Positions 16,928 through 25,809 of a DNA stretch of 46,946 nucleotides are shown here, in pieces. The stretch spans positions 1 through 46,946 of the forward strand of contig CASDPA010000016.1 in assembly GCA_949282255.1 (NCBI GenBank), written 5' to 3'. The position numbers and the translations under genes were made by a program. The first letter of the stretch is position 1, and the number at the start of each line of letters is the position of its first letter. Source of the DNA: an uncultured Spirochaetales bacterium (GTDB lineage: Bacteria; Spirochaetota; Spirochaetia; Sphaerochaetales; Sphaerochaetaceae). The notes below the pieces were generated by a model. The model was not told the origin of the DNA. It searched no databases and worked only from the letters and a program-made list of their open reading frames with translations.

Positions 16928-17647
16928 TTATTTCTTTACAAACCATAATTCGCTTATCTTATAATCCTTATCCAAACCCTTTTGCTCGAATTTTGTCCTC
17001 GGGCGCCAGGAAACAGGATCTGCAAAATCATCATACGGATTTTCAAGCTCTACTGAGGAAGAAAGGATCTCAAGCATCCAATCGGCATATTCCTTCCAAT
17101 CGGTCGCAAGATACACATACCCACCTCTTTTAAGCTTTTTTGCAAGAAGGTCCACCAAAGGTTTTTGGATCAGTCTCCTCTTATGATGCCTATTTTTAGG
17201 CCAGGGATCGGGAAAGAAAATATGGAAGCCCTCTACAGAGCCATCCTCGATCATATGCTCAAGGACGTCGGGAGCATTGAAACGCATGATCCTGACATTT
17301 TCAAGATTTTCAGTGCCGACATTCTTTAAAAGCTTGACAACGCCGGAAAGGTACACATCCAATGCAAGATAGTTGTATCCATTTCTATTTTTTGCAATCG
17401 AGACCGTCCCCTCTCCCATTCCAAAGCCGATTTCGATTATCAAAGGCTTGTTGTTGCCATAAACCTTTTCAACATCGATTCTTCTATTTTCATCGAAGAA
17501 AAGAAGATATCTGTCACCATACTCCCTAATGATCTCTTTCTGGCTTTCCTCAAGCGTATTGTTCCTGAGAACATAACTTTTTATCTGACGTTCCGATCCT
17601 GTACGGACCTCTATTTTATTTAATTTGACAAAAATATCTTCCATCAT
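16928..17647 (-). CDS. trmB: tRNA (guanine-N7-)-methyltransferase
   Basis: 239 aa SAM-dependent enzyme that makes m7G46 in the variable loop of tRNAs. The SAM-binding motif is IEIGFGMGEGT, and the family signature DPWPKNRHHKRRLI is present, followed by the YLATDWKEYADWM region. The N-terminal 60 residues before the Rossmann domain are as usual for bacterial TrmB. GAGGAG lies 6 bases upstream of ATG 17647, which overlaps the mfd stop codon as ATGA, so the two genes form an operon. Confidence 0.94.
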   Translation of the reverse strand: MMEDIFVKLNKIEVRTGSERQIKSYVLRNNTLEESQKEIIREYGDRYLLFFDENRRIDVEKVYGNNKPLIIEIGFGMGEGTVSIAKNRNGYNYLALDVYLSGVVKLLKNVGTENLENVRIMRFNAPDVLEHMIEDGSVEGFHIFFPDPWPKNRHHKRRLIQKPLVDLLAKKLKRGGYVYLATDWKEYADWMLEILSSSVELENPYDDFADPVSWRPRTKFEQKGLDKDYKISELWFVKK

Positions 17648-20600
17648 AACAATCTCCTCAGCTGTTCCAGGATGAAGAGGGCCTTATCCTTTAAAGACAC
17701 ACCTCCAGCCTTCATTATCATATAATTCATCCTTCTCGGGTCCAATGTGACACGCCCTCCGCTGAGGCGTATAAGATTGACGACACGTTCAGGATTGATG
17801 GTTGCCAATTTAGAAAACTCAAATTCTATCACCCCGCCCTTTTCCTCTATATCATATATATCGAGCTTGCGTGCGACAATCTTTATCTCAGCTATGCACA
17901 ACAGGTTGTCCACCTCCTCCGGCAGAGGTCCAAAACGATCCTCAAGCTCGCTTCTCAGGCTTTCAAGCTTATCATATGTATCAGCAGAAGCGATCTTCTT
18001 ATATACCTCGAACTTGACTTCCGCTTCAGAAATATAAGAATCCGGAATGAAGCCGGTATATTCAAGCTTGAGCATAACCTCGCGCCTGATTTCTGGGTTC
18101 TCACTTGTGAGCCTGGATATTTCCTCATCGAGCAGTTTCATATACAAATCAAGACCCACAGCTTCAAGATGTCCACTCTGCTCGCGTCCGAGTATGTTTC
18201 CAGCCCCTCGGAATTCCATATCCTTCATAGCGATCTTGAACCCGCTGCCAAGCGCGGTGTTTTCGCTCATCACCCTCAGCCGCTTGATCGCATCGTCGTG
18301 CAAGCTGGATCTGTCAGGATAAAGCAGATGGCAATATGCTTGTCTGTCGCTGCGTCCCACCCTTCCCCGGAGCTGGTAAAGCTGTGCCAGTCCAAATAAA
18401 TCCGCCCTGTCGATTATTATCGTATTGACGTTCGGGATGTTGATTCCATTTTCTATTATGGTGGTGCTCACAAGCACCTGCACCCCTTCGTAAATGAAGC
18501 GGTGCATGACATCCTCAAGCTGCTCGGCTTCCATCCTACCATGAGCATATTCAACTATTGCAGATGGGATTGCAGAATTTATCATCCTTGCCACCTCATC
18601 CAGATCCTCGATCCTATTATGCAGATAGAAAACCTGTCCCCCACGGGCAAGCTCCTTTTCTATCGCTTTTTTAACAATCGAAAAATCATATTGCTCTATG
18701 AAAGTCTCCACAGCTTGGCGCTCCCTCGGGGCTGTGGTCAAAAGGGACATGTCACGCACTTTCAAAAGAGACATATAAAGCGTACGTGGAATGGGGGTTG
18801 CTGAAAGCGTCAGGCAATCGATGTTCGTCTTAAGCTGTTTGATCCTCTCCTTGTCCTTGACTCCAAACCGCTGCTCCTCATCGATGACCAATAATCCAAG
18901 ATCTTTAAAAGAAGTGTTTTTTAGTATCTTATGTGTTCCAAACAGAACATCAATCTTACCATCCTTCAGATCCTTTTGTATTTTCTTCTGTTTCGAAGAA
19001 GGAACAAAACGAGTAAGGATTTCAGAGTTCACGGGAAAGGACCCGAGACGTTCCCTGAAATTATTATAATGCTGCTCGGCAAGTATCACAGTCGGAGCAA
19101 GGAACGCAACCTGTTTCCCGCTTAAAACCGCCTTGAAGGCCGCACGGAACGCAAGCTCTGTCTTTCCGTAACCAACATCTCCGCATACAAGACGGTCCAT
19201 GACCTTGACCGTCTCCATGTCCTTCTTTATCTCCTCTAGGCATTTTATCTGATCAGGCGTCTCGGAAAAAGGAAATGATGCCTCAAACTGCAGTTGCCAA
19301 TCGTTATCCGGATTGAATGGAAAACCTTCAGCCCTTTCACGCTCCGCATATAGCCGCACGAGCTCTCCTGCAAGCTTCTGAGCACTTTCAATCGCCTTCT
19401 TTTTCTTTGCATTCCAGCTTGATGAGCCTATCTTTTCAAGCTTTGGCGGCTTACCGTCATTGCCGATGTATTTCTGCACAAGGTTCGCCTGCTCGATCGG
19501 CACATATATATATTCCTTGTCCTGATATTCGATCTTTATGTAGTCGCGCTCGGTATCAAAACCCTTGACGCGCTCGATTTTCACGAACTTTCCTATGCCA
19601 TAGTTGATATGGACCACATAGTCCCCGCTCTTAAGCTCTATAAATGAATCCAGGGGTGCGGAAAGAGTATCCACAATCTTGGAACTCTTTTGCTTTTTCC
19701 GCCCAAATATCTCATTATCAAGCACAACAAGAAGATTCTCATCCTCAAGTTGGAATCCCGAAGACAGGTCTTTTACCCCGATAAAAATATCATAATCCTT
19801 CAAAACAGAATCAAGACGGTCTTTTTGGACTATACTCGGTGCATATACAACTACACGCCAGGAATTTGAAAGGAGATTGCTTATATCCTCCTTGAAATAA
19901 GTGACATTGCCGAAATAGCTTCTAGACTGACTGACATGAAAATGGAAATGCTCCGGTTTCTGGATATCATAGACATGTATTGAATCATCATGTCCAATCT
20001 CAAAATCAGGCCAATTGAGCAGGAGCTTATCAGGAGTGGAAACATCCTCATATCTCCTGTATGCTTCCCTATAAAGTGCAAGAGCCTCTTTCGAAAGAGC
20101 CTTCCAGCTGGTTTCCAAGCGTTCCTTTCCAATAAATATGAAATAATCGTCCGGCCTTAAATAGGAGCAGAATGTTGTCAAGTTGGCCTTCTCCCTTCTG
20201 CCGATCGTTGGGATGCTTATGCGCCCCATATCCTTCAGGGCCTTTTGGGTAAGCGCATCATACTCCTTGATCGCAACGATTTCATCCCATTCGGAATATA
20301 TTCTCACCGGATTTTCCATGCCGAATGAAAAGACATCCAAAACCTCTCCACGTACGCTGAATGAGCCGGCTTCATAGCAAGAAGGACATCTCTCATACCC
20401 CGCCTCAATAAGAGAGGAGGAGAGATTCTCCTGATCAAAGGGATCCCCGACCTTGAACCTGATGCTCATGCTCATCAGAGCATCCCTGGTAAGCATAGGA
20501 GAAGAAAAGGTTCTAAGACTGATTACGACTATGCCGTTTTTCATCGCATCAAGCTCTTCTATATCCTTTTTACCTTCGTAGCTGAAATCCGACTCCAGGT

Positions 20601-20883
20601 ATTCAGAATAAAGCTGCTTACCGCTTGACTTATGGAAATGGACACCCAAATGAGAAACATCAAAAAGATCTGCAAAAAGGTTTTTTGCACTCTCTTCTGT
20701 AGGGCAAATGGCAAAGACACGCCCTCCCCTTTTTTCTGCAGCCGTCTTTACAAGCCTTGAAAGGGGATAGGAAGAGATTCCGTCGACATCAATTCTCCGC
20801 CTTTGCGGGGAAATCAACGCTTTATAAGCAGGGCTCTTTCTGATATTATCAGAACAGAGCTTATCCAAGTTAATGTCCACCAA
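17644..20883 (-). CDS. mfd: Transcription-repair coupling factor
   Basis: 1079 aa ATP-dependent translocase that removes stalled RNA polymerase and recruits UvrA. Order of domains: UvrB-like N-terminus, RNA polymerase-interacting domain (SGDYVVHINYGIGKF region, about residue 410), RecG-like translocase with GDVGYGKTE (Walker A), VIDEEQRFG (DEEQ box), SATPIPRTLYMSL and QLRGRVGRS, then the C-terminal TRCF domain (PEEVDNLLCIAEIK). The start is TTG at 20883 or the next codon GTG at 20880; both lie directly after a promoter with no Shine-Dalgarno, so the mRNA is probably leaderless. It is divergent from the phosphatase gene and joined to trmB. Confidence 0.95.
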   Translation of the reverse strand: MVDINLDKLCSDNIRKSPAYKALISPQRRRIDVDGISSYPLSRLVKTAAEKRGGRVFAICPTEESAKNLFADLFDVSHLGVHFHKSSGKQLYSEYLESDFSYEGKKDIEELDAMKNGIVVISLRTFSSPMLTRDALMSMSIRFKVGDPFDQENLSSSLIEAGYERCPSCYEAGSFSVRGEVLDVFSFGMENPVRIYSEWDEIVAIKEYDALTQKALKDMGRISIPTIGRREKANLTTFCSYLRPDDYFIFIGKERLETSWKALSKEALALYREAYRRYEDVSTPDKLLLNWPDFEIGHDDSIHVYDIQKPEHFHFHVSQSRSYFGNVTYFKEDISNLLSNSWRVVVYAPSIVQKDRLDSVLKDYDIFIGVKDLSSGFQLEDENLLVVLDNEIFGRKKQKSSKIVDTLSAPLDSFIELKSGDYVVHINYGIGKFVKIERVKGFDTERDYIKIEYQDKEYIYVPIEQANLVQKYIGNDGKPPKLEKIGSSSWNAKKKKAIESAQKLAGELVRLYAERERAEGFPFNPDNDWQLQFEASFPFSETPDQIKCLEEIKKDMETVKVMDRLVCGDVGYGKTELAFRAAFKAVLSGKQVAFLAPTVILAEQHYNNFRERLGSFPVNSEILTRFVPSSKQKKIQKDLKDGKIDVLFGTHKILKNTSFKDLGLLVIDEEQRFGVKDKERIKQLKTNIDCLTLSATPIPRTLYMSLLKVRDMSLLTTAPRERQAVETFIEQYDFSIVKKAIEKELARGGQVFYLHNRIEDLDEVARMINSAIPSAIVEYAHGRMEAEQLEDVMHRFIYEGVQVLVSTTIIENGINIPNVNTIIIDRADLFGLAQLYQLRGRVGRSDRQAYCHLLYPDRSSLHDDAIKRLRVMSENTALGSGFKIAMKDMEFRGAGNILGREQSGHLEAVGLDLYMKLLDEEISRLTSENPEIRREVMLKLEYTGFIPDSYISEAEVKFEVYKKIASADTYDKLESLRSELEDRFGPLPEEVDNLLCIAEIKIVARKLDIYDIEEKGGVIEFEFSKLATINPERVVNLIRLSGGRVTLDPRRMNYMIMKAGGVSLKDKALFILEQLRRLL
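20833..20860. repeat. Inverted repeat inside the 5' end of mfd
   Basis: GCTCT and TCTGATA (20833-20845) pair with TATCAGA and AGAGC (20847-20860) around a single central base, with one and two unpaired bases between the blocks. It covers roughly codons 8-17 of mfd, just after the apparent leaderless start, and lies upstream of the divergent phosphatase promoter. Confidence 0.5.
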
Positions 20884-20889
20884 GGACAG

Positions 20890-20918
20890 ACTATATATAA
20901 AAAGGTGAAAAATGACAA
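20890..20918 (-). promoter_or_regulatory. Promoter of mfd (probably leaderless)
   Basis: Minus strand: TTGTCA (20918-20913), a 17-base spacer, TATAGT (20895-20890), then 6 bases to the TTG at 20883. The -35 box overlaps the start codon of the divergent phosphatase gene at 20912. Confidence 0.65.
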
Positions 20919-21727
20919 TTACAGATGATTGCAGAAATAAGCTGGAGATTCTTTATCAATCGGTACTGGAAGCAGCCGCATATGCAAAAAGCATGCAAAA
21001 AAGCGTCACCAGGGACTACAAGGAAGATGGGTCTGTCCTGACCGAATGCGATCTTGAAATTTCAAAAAGGATCATTCAAAAAGTCAAAGAGCTTTTTCCC
21101 ACGGCAAACATCATCAGTGAGGAAGAAATCACAAAAACCGATAAGAATGCACCGCTTACCTTTGTACTTGATCCGATCGATGGAACAGATGTATTTTCCC
21201 AGGGACTTGCAAGTTTTGCAATCTCTCTTGCAATTCTTGATGAAAACAGAACACCAGTGGGAGCGCTGATATCCGCTCCGCGCTTTGGCATTGCTGAAGA
21301 TGAGCTTAACATACACCTTTTTCCTGGGGAAGATCTGCTTTTAAATGGAAGAAAGGTTGAGAAAAAGGAGACAAAAAGCTCCGAGTTGAGGCAGATAGCT
21401 TTCACCAGCCACGACCTTAAAAGCTATGACCTATCACGTTTTTGCGGAAAGACCAGAACCTTTGGTTCCACCATAATCCATCTACTCCTGCCAGCATTGC
21501 TGGAGCAGTTCGACGGAACCATAAGCCAACCATGTTATGTCTGGGATCTCGCTTCAAGCCATGCAGTTCTTCTGAAGCAGGGCATGAACATATACAATTC
21601 TGATGGAACAGAAATCCAATATACCGATGATTTCCTTTTTGAAAGGAAGAAATGCCCCATGTGCACTTATGCAGGCACAAAGGAAAAGGTTCAGCAGATG
21701 CTTCATGAAATCAGAAGAATCCGCTAG
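20912..21727 (+). CDS. Inositol monophosphatase-family phosphatase
   Basis: 271 aa metal-dependent phosphatase. The three family signatures are present: SEEE (residues about 70-73), DPIDGTD (about 87-93) and WDLASSHAVL near residue 211, which supply the metal-binding Glu and Asp residues. The substrate could be inositol phosphate, PAP (CysQ-like) or fructose bisphosphate; nothing nearby decides. ATG 20912 has AAGGTG just upstream. Its stop codon interlocks with that of the convergent ACT-like gene in a shared CTAG. Confidence 0.85.
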   Translation: MTITDDCRNKLEILYQSVLEAAAYAKSMQKSVTRDYKEDGSVLTECDLEISKRIIQKVKELFPTANIISEEEITKTDKNAPLTFVLDPIDGTDVFSQGLASFAISLAILDENRTPVGALISAPRFGIAEDELNIHLFPGEDLLLNGRKVEKKETKSSELRQIAFTSHDLKSYDLSRFCGKTRTFGSTIIHLLLPALLEQFDGTISQPCYVWDLASSHAVLLKQGMNIYNSDGTEIQYTDDFLFERKKCPMCTYAGTKEKVQQMLHEIRRIR

Positions 21728-22392
21728 CTCATTATCGGATCGTCGAGAAAAGACTGAAGAGAATCGTAGGCCTTGATGCTGTCCTCCCTTTTGATGACGA
21801 AGGTCAGCACATTCATCGTCGATACGATTTCAAAAACATTGATTTCTTCCCAGGCAAGCTTTCTTACTGCAAGATACAGAAGTCCAGGGGTTTCCAAAAA
21901 ATCCCCATCGAATACAATGGTTATAGCAACAAGATCGCTCCACTGATGAAGCACAGTCTCCCCTTTTATCAGTTCATCTGTGATGTCCTTATATTTTTCA
22001 CTGATAGCCAAAGAGATCTCATGACTGCCCAGAGTAACATTCAAGAAATCACCTTTTTCAAGCTGCACCCTTTCATAAAGGACTGCCAGCTTTTTGATAA
22101 ATTCATCATTGCCTGCCAAATTCACGTCATAGATGTTTGTCTTCATGGACAATTCATAGCCAATGCCCTTGCCTCCCTTTTCATCCTTCATCTGCTTAAG
22201 CTCATCGGTATAGCGCCTCAAAGCCATCACGATAGCCGAGGTGTTGACCTTTTTTGAAAGACGTTCCTCGATCTTAGGCTGGATGTATTTTGCAAGATTA
22301 GAAAAGCTGATCACATCCTGTATAAGCATTTCTGTGATGAAAGGGCTGCGGTTTATAACCTGTTTTACTTCCTGGGAAATCGTAGTGGCCAT
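21724..22392 (-). CDS. Conserved protein with C-terminal ACT-like domain (possible regulator)
   Basis: 222 aa soluble protein. The N-terminal half is helical (about residues 1-75) and could be winged-helix-like. The C-terminal half has two beta-alpha units; the last, WEEINVFEIVSTMNVLTFVI followed by a helix, has the rhythm of an ACT domain, as in aspartokinase-type regulators. AAGGA lies 7 bases before the ATG and a good promoter precedes it. It is divergent from the MFS transporter gene, which it could regulate if it binds DNA. I do not recognise a characterised homologue; both the ACT assignment and the regulatory role are inferences. Confidence 0.6.
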   Translation of the reverse strand: MATTISQEVKQVINRSPFITEMLIQDVISFSNLAKYIQPKIEERLSKKVNTSAIVMALRRYTDELKQMKDEKGGKGIGYELSMKTNIYDVNLAGNDEFIKKLAVLYERVQLEKGDFLNVTLGSHEISLAISEKYKDITDELIKGETVLHQWSDLVAITIVFDGDFLETPGLLYLAVRKLAWEEINVFEIVSTMNVLTFVIKREDSIKAYDSLQSFLDDPIMS

Positions 22393-22415
22393 GTGTAAAT
22401 CCTTATTTTGTTAGG

Positions 22416-22444
22416 ATAATAACAAAATGTTAACAAAAAGTCAA
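22416..22444 (-). promoter_or_regulatory. Promoter of the ACT-like gene
   Basis: Minus strand TTGACT (22444-22439), a 17-base spacer, TATTAT (22421-22416), then a short leader with AAGGA. The spacer region carries two direct copies of TTTTGTTA, 11 bases apart, a possible operator. Confidence 0.75.
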
Positions 22445-22486
22445 AAGAAATATAATTGTAACTTTCCACTCGTTCTCTTCCTCCCC

Positions 22487-22515
22487 TTGATACCAAAATA
22501 CATATGCAATATGCT
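22487..22515 (+). promoter_or_regulatory. Promoter of the MFS transporter gene (probably leaderless)
   Basis: TTGATA (22487-22492), a 17-base spacer, TATGCT (22510-22515), then 7 bases to ATG 22523. There is no Shine-Dalgarno. Confidence 0.65.
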
Positions 22516-22522
22516 CGTTCGT

Positions 22523-23710
22523 ATGGAACTAAAAGAGATATACAAAAAGGATGCGGATTATAAGCCGTTCTTGACCTCACTGCTTCTGATCGGGCTGTCC
22601 TACGGACTTTACAAAGGCATACTCGACAACTACTTGGCAGAAATCGTGAAGATGAGGGAGTTTGACCGTGGGATTGCAGAATTCTTCCGCGAGCTTCCTG
22701 GTTTTTTTCTTATCCTCATCCTTGCTTTTTTCAGCAGCTTCTCATCCGAACGTCTTTTCAAGCTTGGAGGCGCCATAATGATTTTCGGCCTTGCCATGAT
22801 GACAGGACTGCCGGCTTCAACCGTTTTAGCCATCACCTCTCTTACGATATACTCGCTTGGAGAGCACATCCAGCTTGGAATGAAAAGCTCATTGAGCCTG
22901 CAATATGCCCAAAAGGGTTGCGGAGGCACATCGCTTGGAATACAATCGGCACTATCGAATTTGGGTAATATTTTCGGTTATGTGGTGGTGATGCTTATAT
23001 TCTCCTTCTTTTCAGGGGAACACACTTTCCGATTAGTATTTTTTGCATCCCTGGTCATACTGTCAGCAGGAATGCTTTTTTCCTTGAGAATGAAGGGAAA
23101 TGGGCACCACAAAAGGGATATATCCAGGTTTTATTTCAGAAAAAAATATAAAAAATACTATATGCTTGAGGTTTTTTACGGTGCAAGAAAGCAAATATTC
23201 CTTACATTCGGTCCATATGTGCTCATACTGTTTTATGGGGCAAACGCCTCTGAAATAAGCATGCTTTTTGCTATTTCAGCCATCGCATGCTTCTTTGCCT
23301 CCCCTGTTGTGGGAAGGATAATCGACCGGCTGGGGTATAAGGTGGTCATGATTTCGGATACGCTTATACTTGTGCTAGTTTGCTTCTTCTATGGCTTCGC
23401 CCACCATATTTTCAGCATGCATACTGCTTTCATGATCTGTTCTGTCAACTACATCCTTGATGCCGTCATTTCCCTTGCTTCAATGGCAAGCAGTGTGTAT
23501 GTTCAAGACATATCGGATTCTCCGGAGGAGGTCAAGGCGACCATCAACACAGGAATATCTGTCAACCACTTCATATCGATCCTCATCGCGCTTTTCGGTG
23601 GCTGGATCTGGCAGAACCTTGGCATAGAGTTGCTCTTCACCCTGTCGGCATTCTTAGGGATCATGAACAGCATCTATGCCGCAACGATAAAGAAAAATCC
23701 AGGCCGATAA
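22523..23710 (+). CDS. Major facilitator superfamily transporter
   Basis: 395 aa with about twelve hydrophobic segments and a basic central loop (GHHKRDISRFYFRKKYKKYY) between the two six-helix halves. GRIIDRLGYK in the second half is an MFS loop motif. The ORF could start 32 codons earlier, but that stretch covers the promoter, and the chosen ATG lies 7 bases after the -10 box. It is divergent from the ACT-like gene. The substrate is unknown; a drug or metabolite exporter is as likely as an importer. Confidence 0.82.
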   Translation: MELKEIYKKDADYKPFLTSLLLIGLSYGLYKGILDNYLAEIVKMREFDRGIAEFFRELPGFFLILILAFFSSFSSERLFKLGGAIMIFGLAMMTGLPASTVLAITSLTIYSLGEHIQLGMKSSLSLQYAQKGCGGTSLGIQSALSNLGNIFGYVVVMLIFSFFSGEHTFRLVFFASLVILSAGMLFSLRMKGNGHHKRDISRFYFRKKYKKYYMLEVFYGARKQIFLTFGPYVLILFYGANASEISMLFAISAIACFFASPVVGRIIDRLGYKVVMISDTLILVLVCFFYGFAHHIFSMHTAFMICSVNYILDAVISLASMASSVYVQDISDSPEEVKATINTGISVNHFISILIALFGGWIWQNLGIELLFTLSAFLGIMNSIYAATIKKNPGR

Positions 23711-23723
23711 TGCCGGGATAAAA

Positions 23724-24278
23724 TCATTTGAGAATTTTTCCGTCACAAAAGGCTTTTCCAACCACATCACCCAAAGCAACATAATCATGATGAACTGGGT
23801 CATATGTTATCGGGCGGATCTTTTTATAATCCACAAGTCCATCCGGTCCCAAAACGGATTCATCCGCACTCACATTCACTATCTTCGCGACAAGATTCTC
23901 CCCCTCCACCTTTATAAGCTCACACTCCATACACATTGGAAGCTCATTTATGACAGGAGCATCGACAAATCGGCTCTTACTTACGCTGAATCCTGCTTTC
24001 TCAAGCTTTTCATGAACATTGTTTCCGCTCACAATCCCTACGAAATCACATGCCTTCAGCATGCTTTCAGTTCCAAAGGAGATGGTAAGCGCCTTTTTCT
24101 TCAAAAGGTTTTTCATTGTCTTATGGTCCCGACTTATGCAAAGACAAACGGTATCATCGTTATGAATCCCGCCCCATGCAGCATTCATTGCATTCGCCCT
24201 TCCATCCTCATCATATGTTCCTATTATCAGAACCGGCAATGGATACATCCATGTCTTTGATCCAAAATCCTTACGCAT
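23724..24278 (-). CDS. Flavin reductase-like FMN-binding protein
   Basis: 184 aa single-domain split-barrel flavoprotein of the flavin reductase/flavoredoxin type. The N-terminal YPLPVLIIGTYDEDGRANAM and AAWGGIHNDDTVCLCIS segments and the following RDHKTMKNLLKK are typical of the FMN-binding fold. It probably transfers electrons from NAD(P)H or a ferredoxin through FMN. AGGAGG lies 5 bases before the ATG. Its stop is 13 bases from that of the convergent MFS gene. Confidence 0.82.
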   Translation of the reverse strand: MRKDFGSKTWMYPLPVLIIGTYDEDGRANAMNAAWGGIHNDDTVCLCISRDHKTMKNLLKKKALTISFGTESMLKACDFVGIVSGNNVHEKLEKAGFSVSKSRFVDAPVINELPMCMECELIKVEGENLVAKIVNVSADESVLGPDGLVDYKKIRPITYDPVHHDYVALGDVVGKAFCDGKILK

Positions 24279-24298
24279 TCAGTCCTCCTGATACAACT

Positions 24299-24327
24299 AT
24301 TATATTCTTGCAAAAAACAGATGGCAA
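24299..24327 (-). promoter_or_regulatory. Promoter of the flavin reductase-like gene
   Basis: Minus strand TTGCCA (24327-24322), a 17-base spacer and a perfect TATAAT (24304-24299), followed by a leader with AGGAGG. Confidence 0.85.
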
Positions 24328-24386
24328 ACAGAAGAAAAAACAAAATATGAATTGTTTCAGAATTTAATTCTTCAAAAAGAAGAGAC

Positions 24387-24437
24387 TTGAAGAAAAGTAC
24401 GTAATCATACTATAGTAATAGTACTATTTCGTACTTT
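24387..24437 (+). promoter_or_regulatory. Promoter and palindromic operator of the MATE gene
   Basis: TTGAAG (24387-24392), an 18-base spacer, TATAGT (24411-24416). Around it lie an outer inverted repeat, AAAGTACG (24394-24401) and CGTACTTT (24430-24437), and a perfect 12-bp palindrome, AATAGTACTATT (24417-24428), covering the expected start point. The layout suits a dimeric repressor such as the MarR protein encoded just downstream. Confidence 0.7.
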
Positions 24438-24474
24438 ACTGTTTAAGAAACACATTACATCAGGAGGCTTCAGC

Positions 24475-25809
24475 ATGCCACGTATCAGCATGGGATCCCA
24501 TTTTACGTATGCATCATTGCTCCGTCTTACATTCCCTTCTGTGATAATGCTCGTATTTTCTTCGATATACGGTGTTGTAGACGGATTCTTTGTTTCAAAT
24601 TTTGTCGGCAAGTCCGCTTTTTCCGCAGTCAATTTCATAATGCCATTTCTAATGGCTTTAGGGTCCTTCGGATTCATGTTCGGCACCGGTGGAGGAGCAT
24701 ACATAGCGAAAAAAATGGGTGAGGGTGATGATAAAAAGGCAAACGAAGTCTTTTCCATGCTGATCTGCTTTTCCATTGTTTTCTCTTTTATTCTCACGGT
24801 TTCTGGACTTGTTTTTCTCCGACCTTTAGCAATTTTGCTCGGAGCGGAGGGAATTCTCCTTGAAGACTGCATAAGGTATGCAAGAATCCTTCTTATAGGG
24901 ATTCCTGCCTTCATCCTCCAGTATGAATTCCAATGCCTTTTTGCTACTGCAGGAAAACCCAAGCTCGGACTGTACACAACCCTGGCCGCAGGTATTGCTA
25001 ACATGATTCTGGATGCGCTTTTTATTGCTGTCCTCAACTTAAAAATCGAGGGAGCCGCAATTGCAACGGTTATCAGCCAGTGTATAGGAGGATTCATCCC
25101 CCTAATCTACTTTGGAAAGAATAACAGCAGTCTCCTTAAAATAAAAAGAGCACGCTTTGACAAGGATGCCATGATCAAAATATGCACCAACGGATCGTCG
25201 GAGCTGATGAGCAACATATCCACATCGCTTGTCAACATGCTTTATAACATCCAGCTGCTGAAATATGCTTCTGAAAATGGTGTTGCAGCCTATGGGGTTT
25301 TGATGTATGTCAACCTGGTATTTCTTGCAATCTTCATTGGATATTCCGTAGGATCGGCGCCAGTAATCAGCTACAACTATGGTGCAGAACGCAAGGCGGA
25401 ACTAAAAAGCCTTCTGAAAAAAAGTCTTATGATAATAAGCGTTTGCGCCATGATGATGGTCTTATCTTCCTACATCCTTTCAAACCCGCTCTCAAAGCTG
25501 TTTGTAGGATATGATGATGCGCTATGCCGGATGACAGTGCACAGTTTCAAGATATTTTCCTTGTCGTTCCTGTTCTCCGGCTTCTCGATATTCGCTTCAT
25601 CCTTTTTCACCGCCTTGAACGACGGGAAAACCTCGGCAATGATTTCCTTTTTGCGAACACTGGTGTGTCAGGTGGCCGCAGTGCTGCTTTTACCGCTTAT
25701 CTTTAAGATTGAAGGGGTATGGTTTTCGATAATCGTGGCCGAAGCCTCGGCTGTTTTAATCAGCATTTTCTTTCTCATCTCAAAAAATAAAAAATACGGA
25801 TACTGGTGA
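24475..25809 (+). CDS. MATE-family multidrug/cation antiporter
   Basis: 444 aa, about twelve TMs in two homologous halves. The N-terminus (LTFPSVIMLVFSSIYGVVDGFFVSNFVG) is the typical MATE TM1-TM2 region, followed by a GTGGGAYIAKKMGEG loop. It would export drugs or metabolites using Na+ or H+. AGGAGG precedes the ATG. The gene faces a marR gene; the two stop codons abut as TGATCA. An operator-rich promoter supports regulated expression, probably by that MarR protein. Confidence 0.9.
   Translation: MPRISMGSHFTYASLLRLTFPSVIMLVFSSIYGVVDGFFVSNFVGKSAFSAVNFIMPFLMALGSFGFMFGTGGGAYIAKKMGEGDDKKANEVFSMLICFSIVFSFILTVSGLVFLRPLAILLGAEGILLEDCIRYARILLIGIPAFILQYEFQCLFATAGKPKLGLYTTLAAGIANMILDALFIAVLNLKIEGAAIATVISQCIGGFIPLIYFGKNNSSLLKIKRARFDKDAMIKICTNGSSELMSNISTSLVNMLYNIQLLKYASENGVAAYGVLMYVNLVFLAIFIGYSVGSAPVISYNYGAERKAELKSLLKKSLMIISVCAMMMVLSSYILSNPLSKLFVGYDDALCRMTVHSFKIFSLSFLFSGFSIFASSFFTALNDGKTSAMISFLRTLVCQVAAVLLLPLIFKIEGVWFSIIVAEASAVLISIFFLISKNKKYGYW

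Noticed and set aside
24405-25097. 230-codon open frame antisense to the MATE gene
   Set aside because: Composition is that of an antisense shadow; the MATE protein on the other strand is fully convincing.
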